A program made the position numbers and the translations under genes. The notes beneath the pieces are model-generated. The model was not told the DNA's origin. It ran no database searches and saw only the letters and a list, made by a program, of their open reading frames with translations. From assembly GCA_016712265.1 (NCBI GenBank), contig JADJRJ010000028.1, positions 124,001 through 188,000 of the forward strand: a stretch of 64,000 nucleotides of DNA, in the 5' to 3' direction. Below are positions 7,481 through 15,683 of this stretch, one piece after another (positions within the stretch are counted from its first letter, which is position 1; each line of letters starts with the position of its first letter). Source of the DNA: Gemmatimonadota bacterium. Lineage in GTDB: Bacteria; Gemmatimonadota; Gemmatimonadetes; Gemmatimonadales; Gemmatimonadaceae.

Positions 7481-9157
7481 CTAAAAGCCAAAGACGGCGA
7501 TGACGAGGGCGATCAAGGCGACCAGGAGGGCGGCGGACGCCAGCAGCCCGCGCAGACGGCGCGGCTGCGGAGGCGGTGGCGGTGGAATCGGCGTGACGCG
7601 CAACGCGGGGACGCGGATCCCGGCTCCTGGACGCGCACGCGGGGTCTCAACGTGAGCGCTGATGACCGCAGGCTGCTCGGGCGAAGGCCCCGGGACCTCA
7701 TGTTCGAGCGCGACGGCCGGGTCGAGCCCAGCCGGCGCCACATCGGGGAGTGGTTCGACGGTTGCGACCGGTGGAGGCTCTGTCTGGGTGGTGATGACCG
7801 GCGTCGTGGGTTCCGGCCCGGGGGTGACCGGCGGTGGTGCGGCGTCGCTCACCGGTTCCGCCGACGTCGCCAGCTCTCGCACTGCCGGCTCGCGCCGCAC
7901 GGCCGCAAACGCACGAGGGACTGCGACCCCGTGGTCGCGCGCCACCCGCAGGCTCGCCCGGGTTCGCGCGATGCGATGCAAGCCGTGTACGGCCGGGGGC
8001 GTTGGGGGGGGAGGGGCCGGCGGAGGCGACGGTTCGGTGCGTCCGACCGGGTCGCGGCGCACTGCCCCAACGATCGGCTGCGGTGCGGGTTGTCGCCCCT
8101 CTCGTGACGCCATCACGGCCACGCCAGGGGGTGTCACGGCCATGGGTCGGCGGGTCGCGGTGTGGCGCGGGGACTCCGTCGGTGTCGCTTGCTCCGCATT
8201 CCGGCCGGCCACGGGTGGTTGTGGCAGTGGGATCACGCCTTCGAAGGCCGGAACTGGCGGGACCTCAACGACGGGCACGACCGCCGGCCCTGCGGCGGGC
8301 GCTTCCATGGGACGGGCGACCGCCGAGCCCCGGGAGAGGACCAGTCGAGGCCGAAACTCCACATCCACGACGATATCGGCGTCCAGCACCGGCAGCGGCG
8401 CCCGCGGCGGCTCCAGGGCCGTGACTTCCTCCCGCGACGCACGCACGCCGTGCACCTCAACGCGGCCCGCGCAAGCGCAATGCAACGCGTCCGCGAGGTC
8501 GAGCAGGACGGGCGATCCCGAGAGGAGGCCTTCGACCAGCTCCTGGGCGTACGCGTCGGGTCCAACAAAATGCAGCTGGCGATCGCTCGCGTGCTGCGCG
8601 AGGGCTTCGGGGGACGGACAACCTCCGGGAAGCGACCAGTATCGGCGCCGATCCGGCGGGATCACATCGCGGAACGCCACGGGAAGACGGGCCGCGTTGA
8701 TGCCCCCCGCGTCCAGTCGCGCCAACATCTCGGCCGGGGTGATTCGCTCATCGATGGCGGGATCGTCCGCGCCTTCGCATCCCCCGATGTAGACGATGCG
8801 CAACGCCTGGTCGGGCCAGGCCATTCGGAGGTATCGGGCGGCCGCGACCGCGGGAGCCACCAGACCGATGAGGTGAGGCGCGAGTTCGTCACCCGCAGCC
8901 AGCAGGCGCTTCCGGATCCGCGGGCAGGCGCAATACACCTTGGGGCGGGAGTCGCCGGAGAGCATGTGCCGCACCGCATGCTCGGCCAGCAGCTCGTCAC
9001 CCCAGCTGGCCGGCACGACGAGCGAGAACCCTGCCGCCAGGAGAGCGTGCGAGAGCTGGACCGGTCGCGCTGGGAGCGCCGCCAACAGCATGTCGCTCCC
9101 CACGATGGCAATCTCGTGGGCAGGGCGGTTGCTGTATTCCGTGGCGCGTGCGGTCAT
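7481..9157 (-). CDS. [FeFe]-hydrogenase-like domain protein with Pro-rich linker and C-terminal membrane anchor
   Basis: 558 residues. Residues 1-240 resemble the C-terminal catalytic domain of iron-only hydrogenases and related sensory HsfB proteins: IAIVGSDMLLAALP, ALLAAGFSLVVPASWGDELL, VYCACPRIRKRL, APAVAAARYL then IVYIGGCEGADDP, and YWSLPGGCPSPEAL. Cysteines C76, C78, C127, C180, C227 and C229 fall near the H-cluster loops, but the usual CCPxW and CxxxCxxG spacing is absent, so activity is doubtful. Residues about 250-530 are Pro/Ala/Glu-rich low complexity, and 535-557 are one membrane helix (LLASAALLVALIALVIAVFG) at the very C-terminus. That predicts a tail-anchored cytoplasmic protein. 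Redox or gas sensing is inference. No maturase genes lie nearby. Confidence 0.6.
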   Translation of the reverse strand: MTARATEYSNRPAHEIAIVGSDMLLAALPARPVQLSHALLAAGFSLVVPASWGDELLAEHAVRHMLSGDSRPKVYCACPRIRKRLLAAGDELAPHLIGLVAPAVAAARYLRMAWPDQALRIVYIGGCEGADDPAIDERITPAEMLARLDAGGINAARLPVAFRDVIPPDRRRYWSLPGGCPSPEALAQHASDRQLHFVGPDAYAQELVEGLLSGSPVLLDLADALHCACAGRVEVHGVRASREEVTALEPPRAPLPVLDADIVVDVEFRPRLVLSRGSAVARPMEAPAAGPAVVPVVEVPPVPAFEGVIPLPQPPVAGRNAEQATPTESPRHTATRRPMAVTPPGVAVMASREGRQPAPQPIVGAVRRDPVGRTEPSPPPAPPPPTPPAVHGLHRIARTRASLRVARDHGVAVPRAFAAVRREPAVRELATSAEPVSDAAPPPVTPGPEPTTPVITTQTEPPPVATVEPLPDVAPAGLDPAVALEHEVPGPSPEQPAVISAHVETPRARPGAGIRVPALRVTPIPPPPPPQPRRLRGLLASAALLVALIALVIAVFGF

Positions 9158-9304
9158 TCTGGGAGATTCAGACGGGCTCTACGGTAACAAGAGCAAGCCC
9201 GGTACCACGACGCTTCGCGCCAGGGAGTGCTGTCGCATATTGTTCCATGACAGGCAGTTACCGCGTCGATGCGACCGGCATGCCCCCCCCGTTCCATCTC
9301 CCCA

Positions 9305-10441
9305 ATGCCGCTGTCCGCCGAGGAGCTCCGCCGATACAGCCGACAGATCATCCTCCCCGAGCTGGGGGTGGAAGGTCAGGAGCGCTTGTCGCGCGCGCGT
9401 GTGCTGGTGGTGGGGGTGGGAGGCCTGGGGGGGCCGGTCGCGATGTACCTCGCGGCGGCAGGAATCGGGGAGTTGTGCGTCGTCGATCCGGACCAGGTGG
9501 AGTCCAGCAACCTGCATCGGCAGGTGCTGTTCCGGACCGAGGACGTGGGGAAGGACAAAGTGCAGGTCGCCGCGCAGAACCTCCAGAGCCTGAATCCGAA
9601 CATTCAGGTGCGCCCGGTGCGCGCGCGCCTCGATGCGGCAAACGCCATGGAGCTGATCGCGCCGTATGACCTGGTGCTGGACGGCACCGACAACTTCGCC
9701 ACGCGGTACCTGGTGAACGACGCTTGCGTGCTTCTGGGCAAGCGCAATGTCTTCGCCAGCGTCCTGCGATTCGATGGGCAGCTCACGGTGCTCGGCGACC
9801 CGGACGGTCCGTGTTACCGATGTCTGTATCCGGAGCCTCCCCCGGCGGGGGTCGTTCCGTCGTGCGCCGAAGCGGGGGTCCTGGGGGTGATGCCCGGGCT
9901 GATGGGCATCCTGCAAGCCACGGAAGCCCTGAAGCTGATTGCGGGGATCGGGACCCCGCTGGTGGGCCGCTTGCTCCTGGTCGATGCGCGCCGCATGGCA
10001 TTTCGTGAGATGCGCGTCGTGCGGCGGGCGAGCTGTGAAGCGTGCGGGACGCGCACCCTCCGTTCACTCGTTGAGGTGGATGCGGCGTGCGCGGTGCAGG
10101 CCCCGGTTGCTCCGGCCGGCGGCGTCGGCCAACTCGCGCCCCACGAATTGCAAGCGTGGCGTGCGAGGGGGCGGAGTATTCAGCTGGTGGATGTGCGGGA
10201 GCCCTGGGAATACACAGCCGTGCACCTCGACGGGGCCGTGCTGGTGCCACTCGGTGAGGTGGTCGACCGCGTGCAGGAGCTCGACGCGACCTGTCCGACC
10301 GTGGTGTATTGCCACCACGGTGCGCGGAGCCAGGCGGCGGCCACCTGGCTCGCCGGTCAGGGGTTCCGGGAGATCTGGAATCTTGAAGGTGGGATCGATC
10401 GCTGGTCTATCGAGGTAGATCCTGCGCTGCCGAGGTACTGA
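9305..10441 (+). CDS. MoeB/ThiF-type adenylyltransferase fused to rhodanese
   Basis: Activates the C-terminal Gly-Gly of a ubiquitin-like sulfur carrier (MoaD, ThiS or CysO type) with ATP and then transfers sulfur. From ATG 9305: 378 residues. E1-like domain about 1-245: RYSRQIILPELGVEGQ, nucleotide loop GVGGLGGPV, LVLDGTDNFATR, and zinc cysteines in CYRC and CEAC. Rhodanese domain about 275-378 with active-site C336 in VVYCHHGARSQ. This is the MoeZ/MoeBR arrangement. The upstream ATG at 9269 adds 12 proline-rich residues; MPLSAEELRRYSRQ is the family start. No moa or thi genes are in the window, so the carrier is unknown. Confidence 0.92.
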   Translation: MPLSAEELRRYSRQIILPELGVEGQERLSRARVLVVGVGGLGGPVAMYLAAAGIGELCVVDPDQVESSNLHRQVLFRTEDVGKDKVQVAAQNLQSLNPNIQVRPVRARLDAANAMELIAPYDLVLDGTDNFATRYLVNDACVLLGKRNVFASVLRFDGQLTVLGDPDGPCYRCLYPEPPPAGVVPSCAEAGVLGVMPGLMGILQATEALKLIAGIGTPLVGRLLLVDARRMAFREMRVVRRASCEACGTRTLRSLVEVDAACAVQAPVAPAGGVGQLAPHELQAWRARGRSIQLVDVREPWEYTAVHLDGAVLVPLGEVVDRVQELDATCPTVVYCHHGARSQAAATWLAGQGFREIWNLEGGIDRWSIEVDPALPRY

Positions 10442-10618
10442 GGATCACCAGCGTCTTGGGGCAGAAGTCCGGTCAGCGAGCGAAATGCCAGACCGGCCGT
10501 CCGTGACCTCTGTCACCTATTCTCGCGTCGCTTGAGGTTCCGGTGAGGTAGGTCCGGCGTGGAGGATGAACGAGGGCAGGCGTAGGAACATATGGCGACG
10601 CTGGAGTGATCACGGAGT

Positions 10619-10649
10619 ATGTAATCTGTTGTTGAATAACAGGTTACAT
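10619..10649. repeat. 12-bp inverted repeat, possible operator
   Basis: ATGTAATCTGTT, 7-nt spacer, AACAGGTTACAT: eleven of twelve positions pair. It is AT-rich in a GC-rich setting, lies 200 bp ahead of the operon at 10850 and has no flanking T-run, which favours a regulator-binding site over a terminator. Confidence 0.5.
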
Positions 10650-10782
10650 GGTCACCAATGACCTCATGGAACCCCCGACGGGCGGGGAGGAAGTGGCCCC
10701 AAATCATGGAGCGTGGGGGCGGGTAACCAGGGTGTAGCGAAACGAATCACTGATGCGCAAGGTGACTGAGGCACGGAAAGTT

Positions 10783-10839
10783 CGTCCGAAGGGGGGTTGG
10801 AAGAACCACAGAACGCCAACCCGAATCCCGCTCAGGACG
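10783..10839 (+). promoter_or_regulatory. Structured 5' leader with nested stems
   Basis: An outer stem CGTCC (10783-10787) / GGACG (10835-10839) encloses GGGTTGG (10794-10800) / CCAACCC (10816-10822), ending 10 nt before the ATG at 10850. No known riboswitch consensus was recognised. It may influence translation of the first subunit. Confidence 0.35.
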
Positions 10840-10849
10840 GATATCCCCG

Positions 10850-11422
10850 ATGCTCTCACGCCGCCATTTCGCCGTCGCCGGCCTTCTCGCCGTCGCCTAT
10901 GCCACCACCGCCCAGGCGCAGGGCGGAATAGTCTCCAACACCCCGACCGTCGCGCTGAGTGCGACGAAGGTTGCGTCGCTCACGGTCACGATCAACTCGG
11001 GTGCCACGCAGACGTTGGCGACGATCACCGATAACGCGGTGAACAACTTTGCGAGCCCGGTGAACATCACCACTGCGTGGGACATCAATCCCAGCGCCTC
11101 GGCGGTGGTCTTGGTGGGCTACTTCAATACGCCAGCGTCGGCCCTGCAAAACGGCACCTTCAACATTGCCTCGAGCCTGGTGAAGGGTCGTCTCGGGACC
11201 TCGGGCGCCTACAACGCGTTTACCGGCGGCGTCGTGACGGGTGGCGCGACGAACATTGGCGTGGCGGGTGGCACGCTGCAGTTGTTCTCGCAGGCGATCA
11301 CGGGTGTGAACCGCAACGCGAACCGCACCGACGACCTGTACCTGCAGCTCGACCTCACGGGTCAGTCCACGGTGCCTGGTTCGTACACCGGCACGCTCAA
11401 CCTGCGCGCCATTACCCAGTAA
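10850..11422 (+). CDS. Pilin-like secreted subunit 1
   Basis: 190 residues with a Sec signal peptide ending ATTAQAQ. The mature part is small, Thr/Ser/Val/Gly-rich and predicted all-beta: repeated TVTI/LATITD strands, conserved block SAVVLVGYFNTPASALQNG, then GTLQLFSQAITGVN and a C-terminal strand TGTLNLRAITQ. It is a paralogue of the products at 11450 and 12746. The alternating C-terminal strand resembles fimbrial and spore-coat-U-type subunits that complete their fold by donor-strand exchange. No annotated family was recognised with certainty; the subunit role is inferred from the adjacent PapD-like chaperone. Confidence 0.75.
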   Translation: MLSRRHFAVAGLLAVAYATTAQAQGGIVSNTPTVALSATKVASLTVTINSGATQTLATITDNAVNNFASPVNITTAWDINPSASAVVLVGYFNTPASALQNGTFNIASSLVKGRLGTSGAYNAFTGGVVTGGATNIGVAGGTLQLFSQAITGVNRNANRTDDLYLQLDLTGQSTVPGSYTGTLNLRAITQ

Positions 11423-11449
11423 GCGACGGCGAACGCCCGGCCCCCCACC

Positions 11450-12010
11450 ATGCGTCGCACGTTGGTCACCGGCATTCTTGCGCTGGCACCCCTCGGGGTG
11501 TCAGCGCAATCCGGCGTGGTCTCCAGCACGGCGACGGTCCTGCTCAGTGCGACGAAAGTCTCGCAACTCAGCGTCACGGTGACGTCGGGCGCCACGCAAA
11601 CGCTCGCGAGCATGACCGACGGGGTCGTGAACGCCTTTCCCTCGCCGGTCACCATCACCACGGCGTGGAACCTGAGTCCGTCGACCTCCGCCGTTGTCCT
11701 GGTGGGGTATTTCACCGCCCCAGCGGCTGCGTTGAGTAACGGAACCAACACCCTGCCGTCGAGTCGTGTGCTGGGCCGGCTGGGCACCAGCGGCGGCTTC
11801 GCGCCGTTTTCGGGCGGCACCGTAAGCGGCGGCGCCAGCACGATCGGTGTCGCTGGCGGTACGCTGCAGCTCTTCTCGCAGGGGATCTTTGGGTTCAACC
11901 GCAACGCCAGTCGCACCGACGCCCTGTACCTGCAGCTCAACCTGGCCGGGATCACGACCGTTCCCGGCACCTATACCGGCACGCTGAATCTGCGCGCCAT
12001 CACCCAGTAG
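11450..12010 (+). CDS. Pilin-like secreted subunit 2
   Basis: 186 residues, signal peptide MRRTLVTGILALAPLGVSAQ, then a beta-rich domain highly similar to subunit 1: both carry LSATKV, SGATQTLA, TTAW, the SAVVLVGYF block, GRLGTSG, GVAGGTLQLFSQ and an identical GTLNLRAITQ end. It starts 27 bp after subunit 1 and ends 8 bp before the chaperone gene. The close similarity suggests tandem duplication and perhaps co-polymerisation. Function inferred from context. Confidence 0.75.
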   Translation: MRRTLVTGILALAPLGVSAQSGVVSSTATVLLSATKVSQLSVTVTSGATQTLASMTDGVVNAFPSPVTITTAWNLSPSTSAVVLVGYFTAPAAALSNGTNTLPSSRVLGRLGTSGGFAPFSGGTVSGGASTIGVAGGTLQLFSQGIFGFNRNASRTDALYLQLNLAGITTVPGTYTGTLNLRAITQ

Positions 12011-12018
12011 GCCTCGCC

Positions 12019-12744
12019 ATGCTCCGTTGTGCGCGCTTCTGGCGCCTTGTCGTCTCCGCGTCCCTGTGTGTGGCCGCGTCGGCGAGCGCGCAGACCATCC
12101 GCCCCGCGGTGACCGAGTATCCGCTCCAGGCGCGCGGCAAGTTCGACCTGGTCAACGAGACGTTGTTCCCGATGACCGTGGTCCTGGAGCCGCGTGGCTT
12201 TCGCGTGGACGAGGCGGGCGACCTCGCCGACACGCCGTTCGACAGCGCCAACGTCGAGCTCAAGCTTTCGGCCATGAGCTTCCGCATTCCGCCGCTGGCG
12301 TCGTACACCGTGCACTACGAGGCGCGGGCGAAGCAGCTGCCGGCGTGGTTCATGGTGTTGAGTGCGATGACCGGCGCGCGCACGGCCACCGGCCTCAACG
12401 TACGTATTGAGCTGCCGCACGTCATCTATCTCCTGCAGAAGGATGCCCTGCGCAAGGAGGCCGTAGCGGTGCGCGGTTTTGCGTATGACAGCGCCGCGGG
12501 CAAGGCCATCGTGGACCTGGAGAACACCAGCGGGTCCCTGGGGCGCGTGCTCGCGTCGGAGTTGTCGGCGGGTGGCAAGGGGAAGACGCCCTTCGGTGGG
12601 TTCCCGCTGTTTCCCAACAGCAAGCGCCGCGTCGAGGTGCCCTGGGAAGGGCCGGGCACCCCGGACAAGGTGATGCTCCGCTTTGCCAACTTCTCCGTTG
12701 AGGAGCGTCGGACCCCGTTGGCGGCGACCATGGATCGCCCCTGA
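12019..12744 (+). CDS. PapD-like periplasmic pilus chaperone
   Basis: 241 residues with signal peptide ending ASASAQ. An N-terminal immunoglobulin-like domain (about 27-140) has FDLVNETLFPMTVVLEP, FRIPPLASYTVHYEA and the G1-strand-like segment LNVRIELPHVIYLL; a second domain follows (AVRGFAYDSAAGKAIVDLENTSG ... RRVEVPW ... VMLRFANFSV). This two-domain layout matches chaperones that cap pilin subunits in chaperone-usher systems, though the usual invariant Arg/Lys pair cannot be assigned with certainty. Located between subunit genes 2 and 3 with gaps of 8 bp and 1 bp. It probably escorts the three neighbouring subunits through the periplasm. Confidence 0.72.
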   Translation: MLRCARFWRLVVSASLCVAASASAQTIRPAVTEYPLQARGKFDLVNETLFPMTVVLEPRGFRVDEAGDLADTPFDSANVELKLSAMSFRIPPLASYTVHYEARAKQLPAWFMVLSAMTGARTATGLNVRIELPHVIYLLQKDALRKEAVAVRGFAYDSAAGKAIVDLENTSGSLGRVLASELSAGGKGKTPFGGFPLFPNSKRRVEVPWEGPGTPDKVMLRFANFSVEERRTPLAATMDRP

Positions 12745-12745
12745 C

Positions 12746-13399
12746 GTGACTGCTGTCCCCGGCAGGACGACCAGCCAACGGAGGAGCGCCGACACGCGCT
12801 GCCTCCGTGTTGTCGTGGGTCTCCTTGCCGTGTGTGGTGTCTCCGCGCAGGGTCGCGCCCAAGTCAGTGCCGTGGGCACCTCGATCCCGACCCTGTCGGC
12901 CGTGGCGGCGTGGAACGTCCGCGCGGATTCCGGCGTCAGCGCGCAGGCCAACAGCATCACGCTGCTCATCACGTCGGGCGCGACGCAGTCGATCGGGGGC
13001 CTGGTCGATGGGGCGATCAACACCTTTGCGTCGCCGGTGCGCCTCAGCACGCAATGGTCGGTGACGTCGCTGATCACGTCGGTCGACCTGGTCGGGTACT
13101 TTGCCGCGCCGGCGTCGGCCCTCAGCAACGGCTCGACGAACCTCGGTTCGAGCCTCGTGGAAGGGCGGATGACGACGGGACGGGTGAGCACCTTCACCCC
13201 GTTTACGCAGGGGCCTGTGGGTGGTCAGGGGGTCGCGGGCGGCACCTTGCACCTCTTCCGCCAATTGATCATCGCCCCGTTCAATGGCGTCGGGCAGCGC
13301 AACGACCAGCTCGATCTCCGGCTGAACCTGCAGGGACAACCCGTGCTCCCAACCGGGACCTACCAGGGCACGCTCACGCTGCGGGCGACGGTCTACTGA
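12746..13399 (+). CDS. Pilin-like secreted subunit 3, divergent (tip-like?)
   Basis: From GTG 12746, one base after the chaperone stop: 217 residues with a long signal (VVVGLLAVCGVSAQGRAQ). The mature domain aligns with subunits 1 and 2 through ITSGATQSIGGLVDGAINTFASPV, VDLVGYFAAPASALSNG, SSLVEGRM, GVAGGTLHLFRQ and C-terminal GTYQGTLTLRATVY. It is the most divergent of the three, which fits a tip or adaptor subunit (inference). An ATG at 12683 would lie inside the chaperone gene. The stop overlaps the barrel gene start in TGATG. Confidence 0.72.
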   Translation: MTAVPGRTTSQRRSADTRCLRVVVGLLAVCGVSAQGRAQVSAVGTSIPTLSAVAAWNVRADSGVSAQANSITLLITSGATQSIGGLVDGAINTFASPVRLSTQWSVTSLITSVDLVGYFAAPASALSNGSTNLGSSLVEGRMTTGRVSTFTPFTQGPVGGQGVAGGTLHLFRQLIIAPFNGVGQRNDQLDLRLNLQGQPVLPTGTYQGTLTLRATVY

Positions 13400-15006
13400 T
13401 GCGCGCGCGACTCGTCCTCCTCACCCTGGCGCTGGCGGGACGCGCCGACGCACAGGTCTTCCAGGTCCAGGGCGGGGGGTCGTCGCTGTTCGCCGGGTAC
13501 GGCGGCCTGCTTAACGTGTGGGGCAACGGCTACGAAGCATCGTTAGGTGTGGGGTACCTCGATGGCCTCAAGGTGGGTGTGTCCGCCCGCCGCCTCCTGG
13601 CCCAGCGCGACACCCTGCGCCTCGGGAATGACTTGCTGCCGTTGGCGCTGGAGACCGACGTGTTCGCTGGTGGCGGCGTCGTCTTTGTCCAGGGGGCGTC
13701 GATCCAACGTCGCCGCGGACGCACGCAATCCTGGATCTTCGCCGGGGCGAGTGCCACGGCGATTGCCGCTCCGTCGTTTGGTGCGCAGCGGCCCGTGCAT
13801 GCCATGGGCTATGCACGGGTCCGGCATGACGTCTCGCGCCAGTTCTACGTGACCGGTCACGCGGTGACGACGGACCGGCAGAGCCTGCTGGGTTCGGCGT
13901 CATGGACCCCCGTCGCGGGAATGCGGACCAGTGCGACCGCAGGCTTCGGGAGCAACGCGCCGTATGGTGCACTGGGGCTCGACATCCAGCGACCTACACT
14001 CGAGGTCAAGGCGTCGTTGGCCGGGCTCGGTCGCCACTTTCGGCGTACCTCCGCCCCGATGCCGTTGCAGACCGAACTCGAACGTGAGAACGCCGTTGTG
14101 CTCTGGAAGCCACGGGACGGGTGGTCCCTGGGTGTGGGACGCCAGCATTTTCGCCAGGACTCGGCATTTGTCGGGATACCGCAACGCGCCACACTCACCC
14201 AGCTCACCGCGTCTGCGATGGTGGGCGCGACAACGCTCTCCGGCGGCCACATGTGGTCGGCCGCCGGTGGCCGGCCCAGCGTGAGCTCCTACCTCACGAC
14301 GCGCCAGACGGTGGGGTCTCGCCTGCAGGGCGAATTGTACCTGCTCCGCGTTTGGGAGCCCCGTCCGTCACGGGGGACCACGCCGGTACTGTTGCTTCGC
14401 GAAACGATCACCTCGGAGCTCTCGCTGTTGCAGACCATCACGAGGGACCGCGGTCGCACCGCCGTGAACTTTGGTGGGATGATGTCGCGCGGGCTGAGCG
14501 CGCTCAGCGTGGACTACCAGGTGGCGCACTCGCCCTACCTCACGAGCAATCCATTCATCCAGACCATGGGGATCAACGCGCGACTGCATGTGCGCGGGCT
14601 GTCGTTCTCGGTCGGATCGTTCGTCACGCCCGATGGGCGGGTGCACTACTCCGCCCAGGGGAACACCTTTCTCTATCGTGGTAACGCCGGTCTGGGGGCG
14701 CCGGACGCTGGCGCGACGCGCGTGAAGGGATACCTGGCGTCGGGTCGCGTGGTGGACGAGGGGGGCGCCCCTGTGGACGGGGCTGCCATGGAAGTGGGCG
14801 GCGAGTTGGTGTACACGGACTCACGCGGCCGGTTCTTCGTCCGTCGACCCTCCCGCGATCCCGTGTTGGTCCGCGTGATCGTGGATGACTTCCTGACGGG
14901 GGGCACCTGGGAAGTGGTGGAGGCGCCCGCGGAGCTGCGGCCTGCGCCGGACGATCGGGCCGTCCCTGCCGTGTTCGTCGTGCGGCGGCTGCCTCAGCGC
15001 GGCTGA
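13399..15006 (+). CDS. Short usher-like outer-membrane barrel with C-terminal carboxypeptidase-regulatory-like domain
   Basis: 535 residues from ATG 13399 (TGATG overlap). Signal peptide MRARLVLLTLALAGRADAQ, then about 420 residues of alternating strands with GYGGLLNVWGNGYEASLGVGY, SWIFAGASATAIA, AVNFGGMMSRGLSALSVDYQ, consistent with a beta-barrel. About residue 443 onward is a separate domain, GRVVDEGGAPVDGAAMEVGG...YTDSRGRFFVR, resembling CarboxypepD_reg/Ig-like folds. Classical ushers have about 800 residues with plug and two C-terminal domains; no other usher is nearby. It is therefore the likely secretion pore or anchor for the three subunits. That assignment is inference; a plain barrel is possible. 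Confidence 0.65.
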   Translation: MRARLVLLTLALAGRADAQVFQVQGGGSSLFAGYGGLLNVWGNGYEASLGVGYLDGLKVGVSARRLLAQRDTLRLGNDLLPLALETDVFAGGGVVFVQGASIQRRRGRTQSWIFAGASATAIAAPSFGAQRPVHAMGYARVRHDVSRQFYVTGHAVTTDRQSLLGSASWTPVAGMRTSATAGFGSNAPYGALGLDIQRPTLEVKASLAGLGRHFRRTSAPMPLQTELERENAVVLWKPRDGWSLGVGRQHFRQDSAFVGIPQRATLTQLTASAMVGATTLSGGHMWSAAGGRPSVSSYLTTRQTVGSRLQGELYLLRVWEPRPSRGTTPVLLLRETITSELSLLQTITRDRGRTAVNFGGMMSRGLSALSVDYQVAHSPYLTSNPFIQTMGINARLHVRGLSFSVGSFVTPDGRVHYSAQGNTFLYRGNAGLGAPDAGATRVKGYLASGRVVDEGGAPVDGAAMEVGGELVYTDSRGRFFVRRPSRDPVLVRVIVDDFLTGGTWEVVEAPAELRPAPDDRAVPAVFVVRRLPQRG

Positions 15007-15512
15007 GTCGCTCGTACGTCGATCTGGCGCCACTCGACGCCACGCCGCCGGAGCACCACGCGCCACGTCGCGGTCGCCGGAACGCCGGCAGGATCGACGA
15101 TTCGGAAGAGCACCTGCGGGCCATGGACCGGGACCCCGTCCTCGCCTAACGACACCAGACGCCCGGAGGCGTCCCGCACATACAGCACGCGCCCCGGCGG
15201 TCCATCGGCCAGGTGAACAGTCAGCGTAGTGTCGCCGCCCGTGCCCACATCCACGGCGACATCACTGGCCTGGCGCGGGGGGTCAGGCAGTCGGGTCGCC
15301 ACCAGGGAGACGCTGGTCGTCGTCGACCGCAGTCCCTGGCCGTGTGCCGTCAGGGGGAACCACCAGGCCAGCGCCAACAACCCCAGGGCGATCCACCAGG
15401 CCACGGGACGCGGTGCCGCGCGACCCACGACGCGTGGCCGACGCGGCGGGTGCCGTTCGCCTGTGGCGCGTCGACGTCGTCGGCGGCGGCGGAGAGTGTG
15501 AAAGGGCTCCAT
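14994..15512 (-). CDS. Exported beta-rich protein of unknown function
   Basis: From ATG 15512: 172 residues with an Arg-rich amino end (eight consecutive Arg in the first 20 residues), a hydrophobic helix WWIALGLLALAWWFPLTAHGQ serving as signal or anchor, then a beta-rich domain starting STTTSVSLVATRLPDPPRQA and ending VEWRQIDVRATQPR. The SVSLVATRL start faintly echoes the SATKV segment of the pilin-like subunits. It is convergent with, and overlaps by 13 bp, the barrel gene. No family recognised; an accessory part of the surface structure is possible but unproven. Confidence 0.5.
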   Translation of the reverse strand: MEPFHTLRRRRRRRRATGERHPPRRPRVVGRAAPRPVAWWIALGLLALAWWFPLTAHGQGLRSTTTSVSLVATRLPDPPRQASDVAVDVGTGGDTTLTVHLADGPPGRVLYVRDASGRLVSLGEDGVPVHGPQVLFRIVDPAGVPATATWRVVLRRRGVEWRQIDVRATQPR

Positions 15513-15683
15513 GGTGGCGAGTCTCGTCACCGCAGGGGGAGAAACTGCAGCGCGAGGTGGTGGCGAACGTGCGGGAGGGGAACGCCCCACGGAAGGGGAG
15601 GGGACAATGTGACGGCCACCGCCGTCCATCAGGGTGATCGTCGCGGCGCATTATCATTCGACTGCCACCCGCGCCGACCGATC

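Larger units (their letters stand above)
10442..10849. other. Gene-free leader of the pilus-like operon
   Basis: About 400 bp without a convincing gene. It holds a weak hairpin CCGGTC...GACCGG soon after the upstream stop, a 12-bp inverted repeat at 10619-10649 and a nested stem structure at 10783-10839 just before the first subunit gene. The 64-codon minus-strand frame at 10513-10707 has no recognisable features. Confidence 0.6.

Noticed and set aside
10513..10707. A 64-codon minus-strand frame in the gap before the pilus-like operon
   Set aside because: No recognisable motif, no ribosome site seen, and it runs over the inverted repeat; probably chance.
10442..10849. GEMM (cyclic di-GMP) riboswitch before the pilus-like operon
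   Set aside because: The sequence lacks the conserved GEMM core; only generic stems are visible.
12832..13398. Upstream extension of the barrel gene
   Set aside because: This part overlaps pilin-like subunit 3 in another frame and lacks a signal peptide; ATG 13399 gives one.
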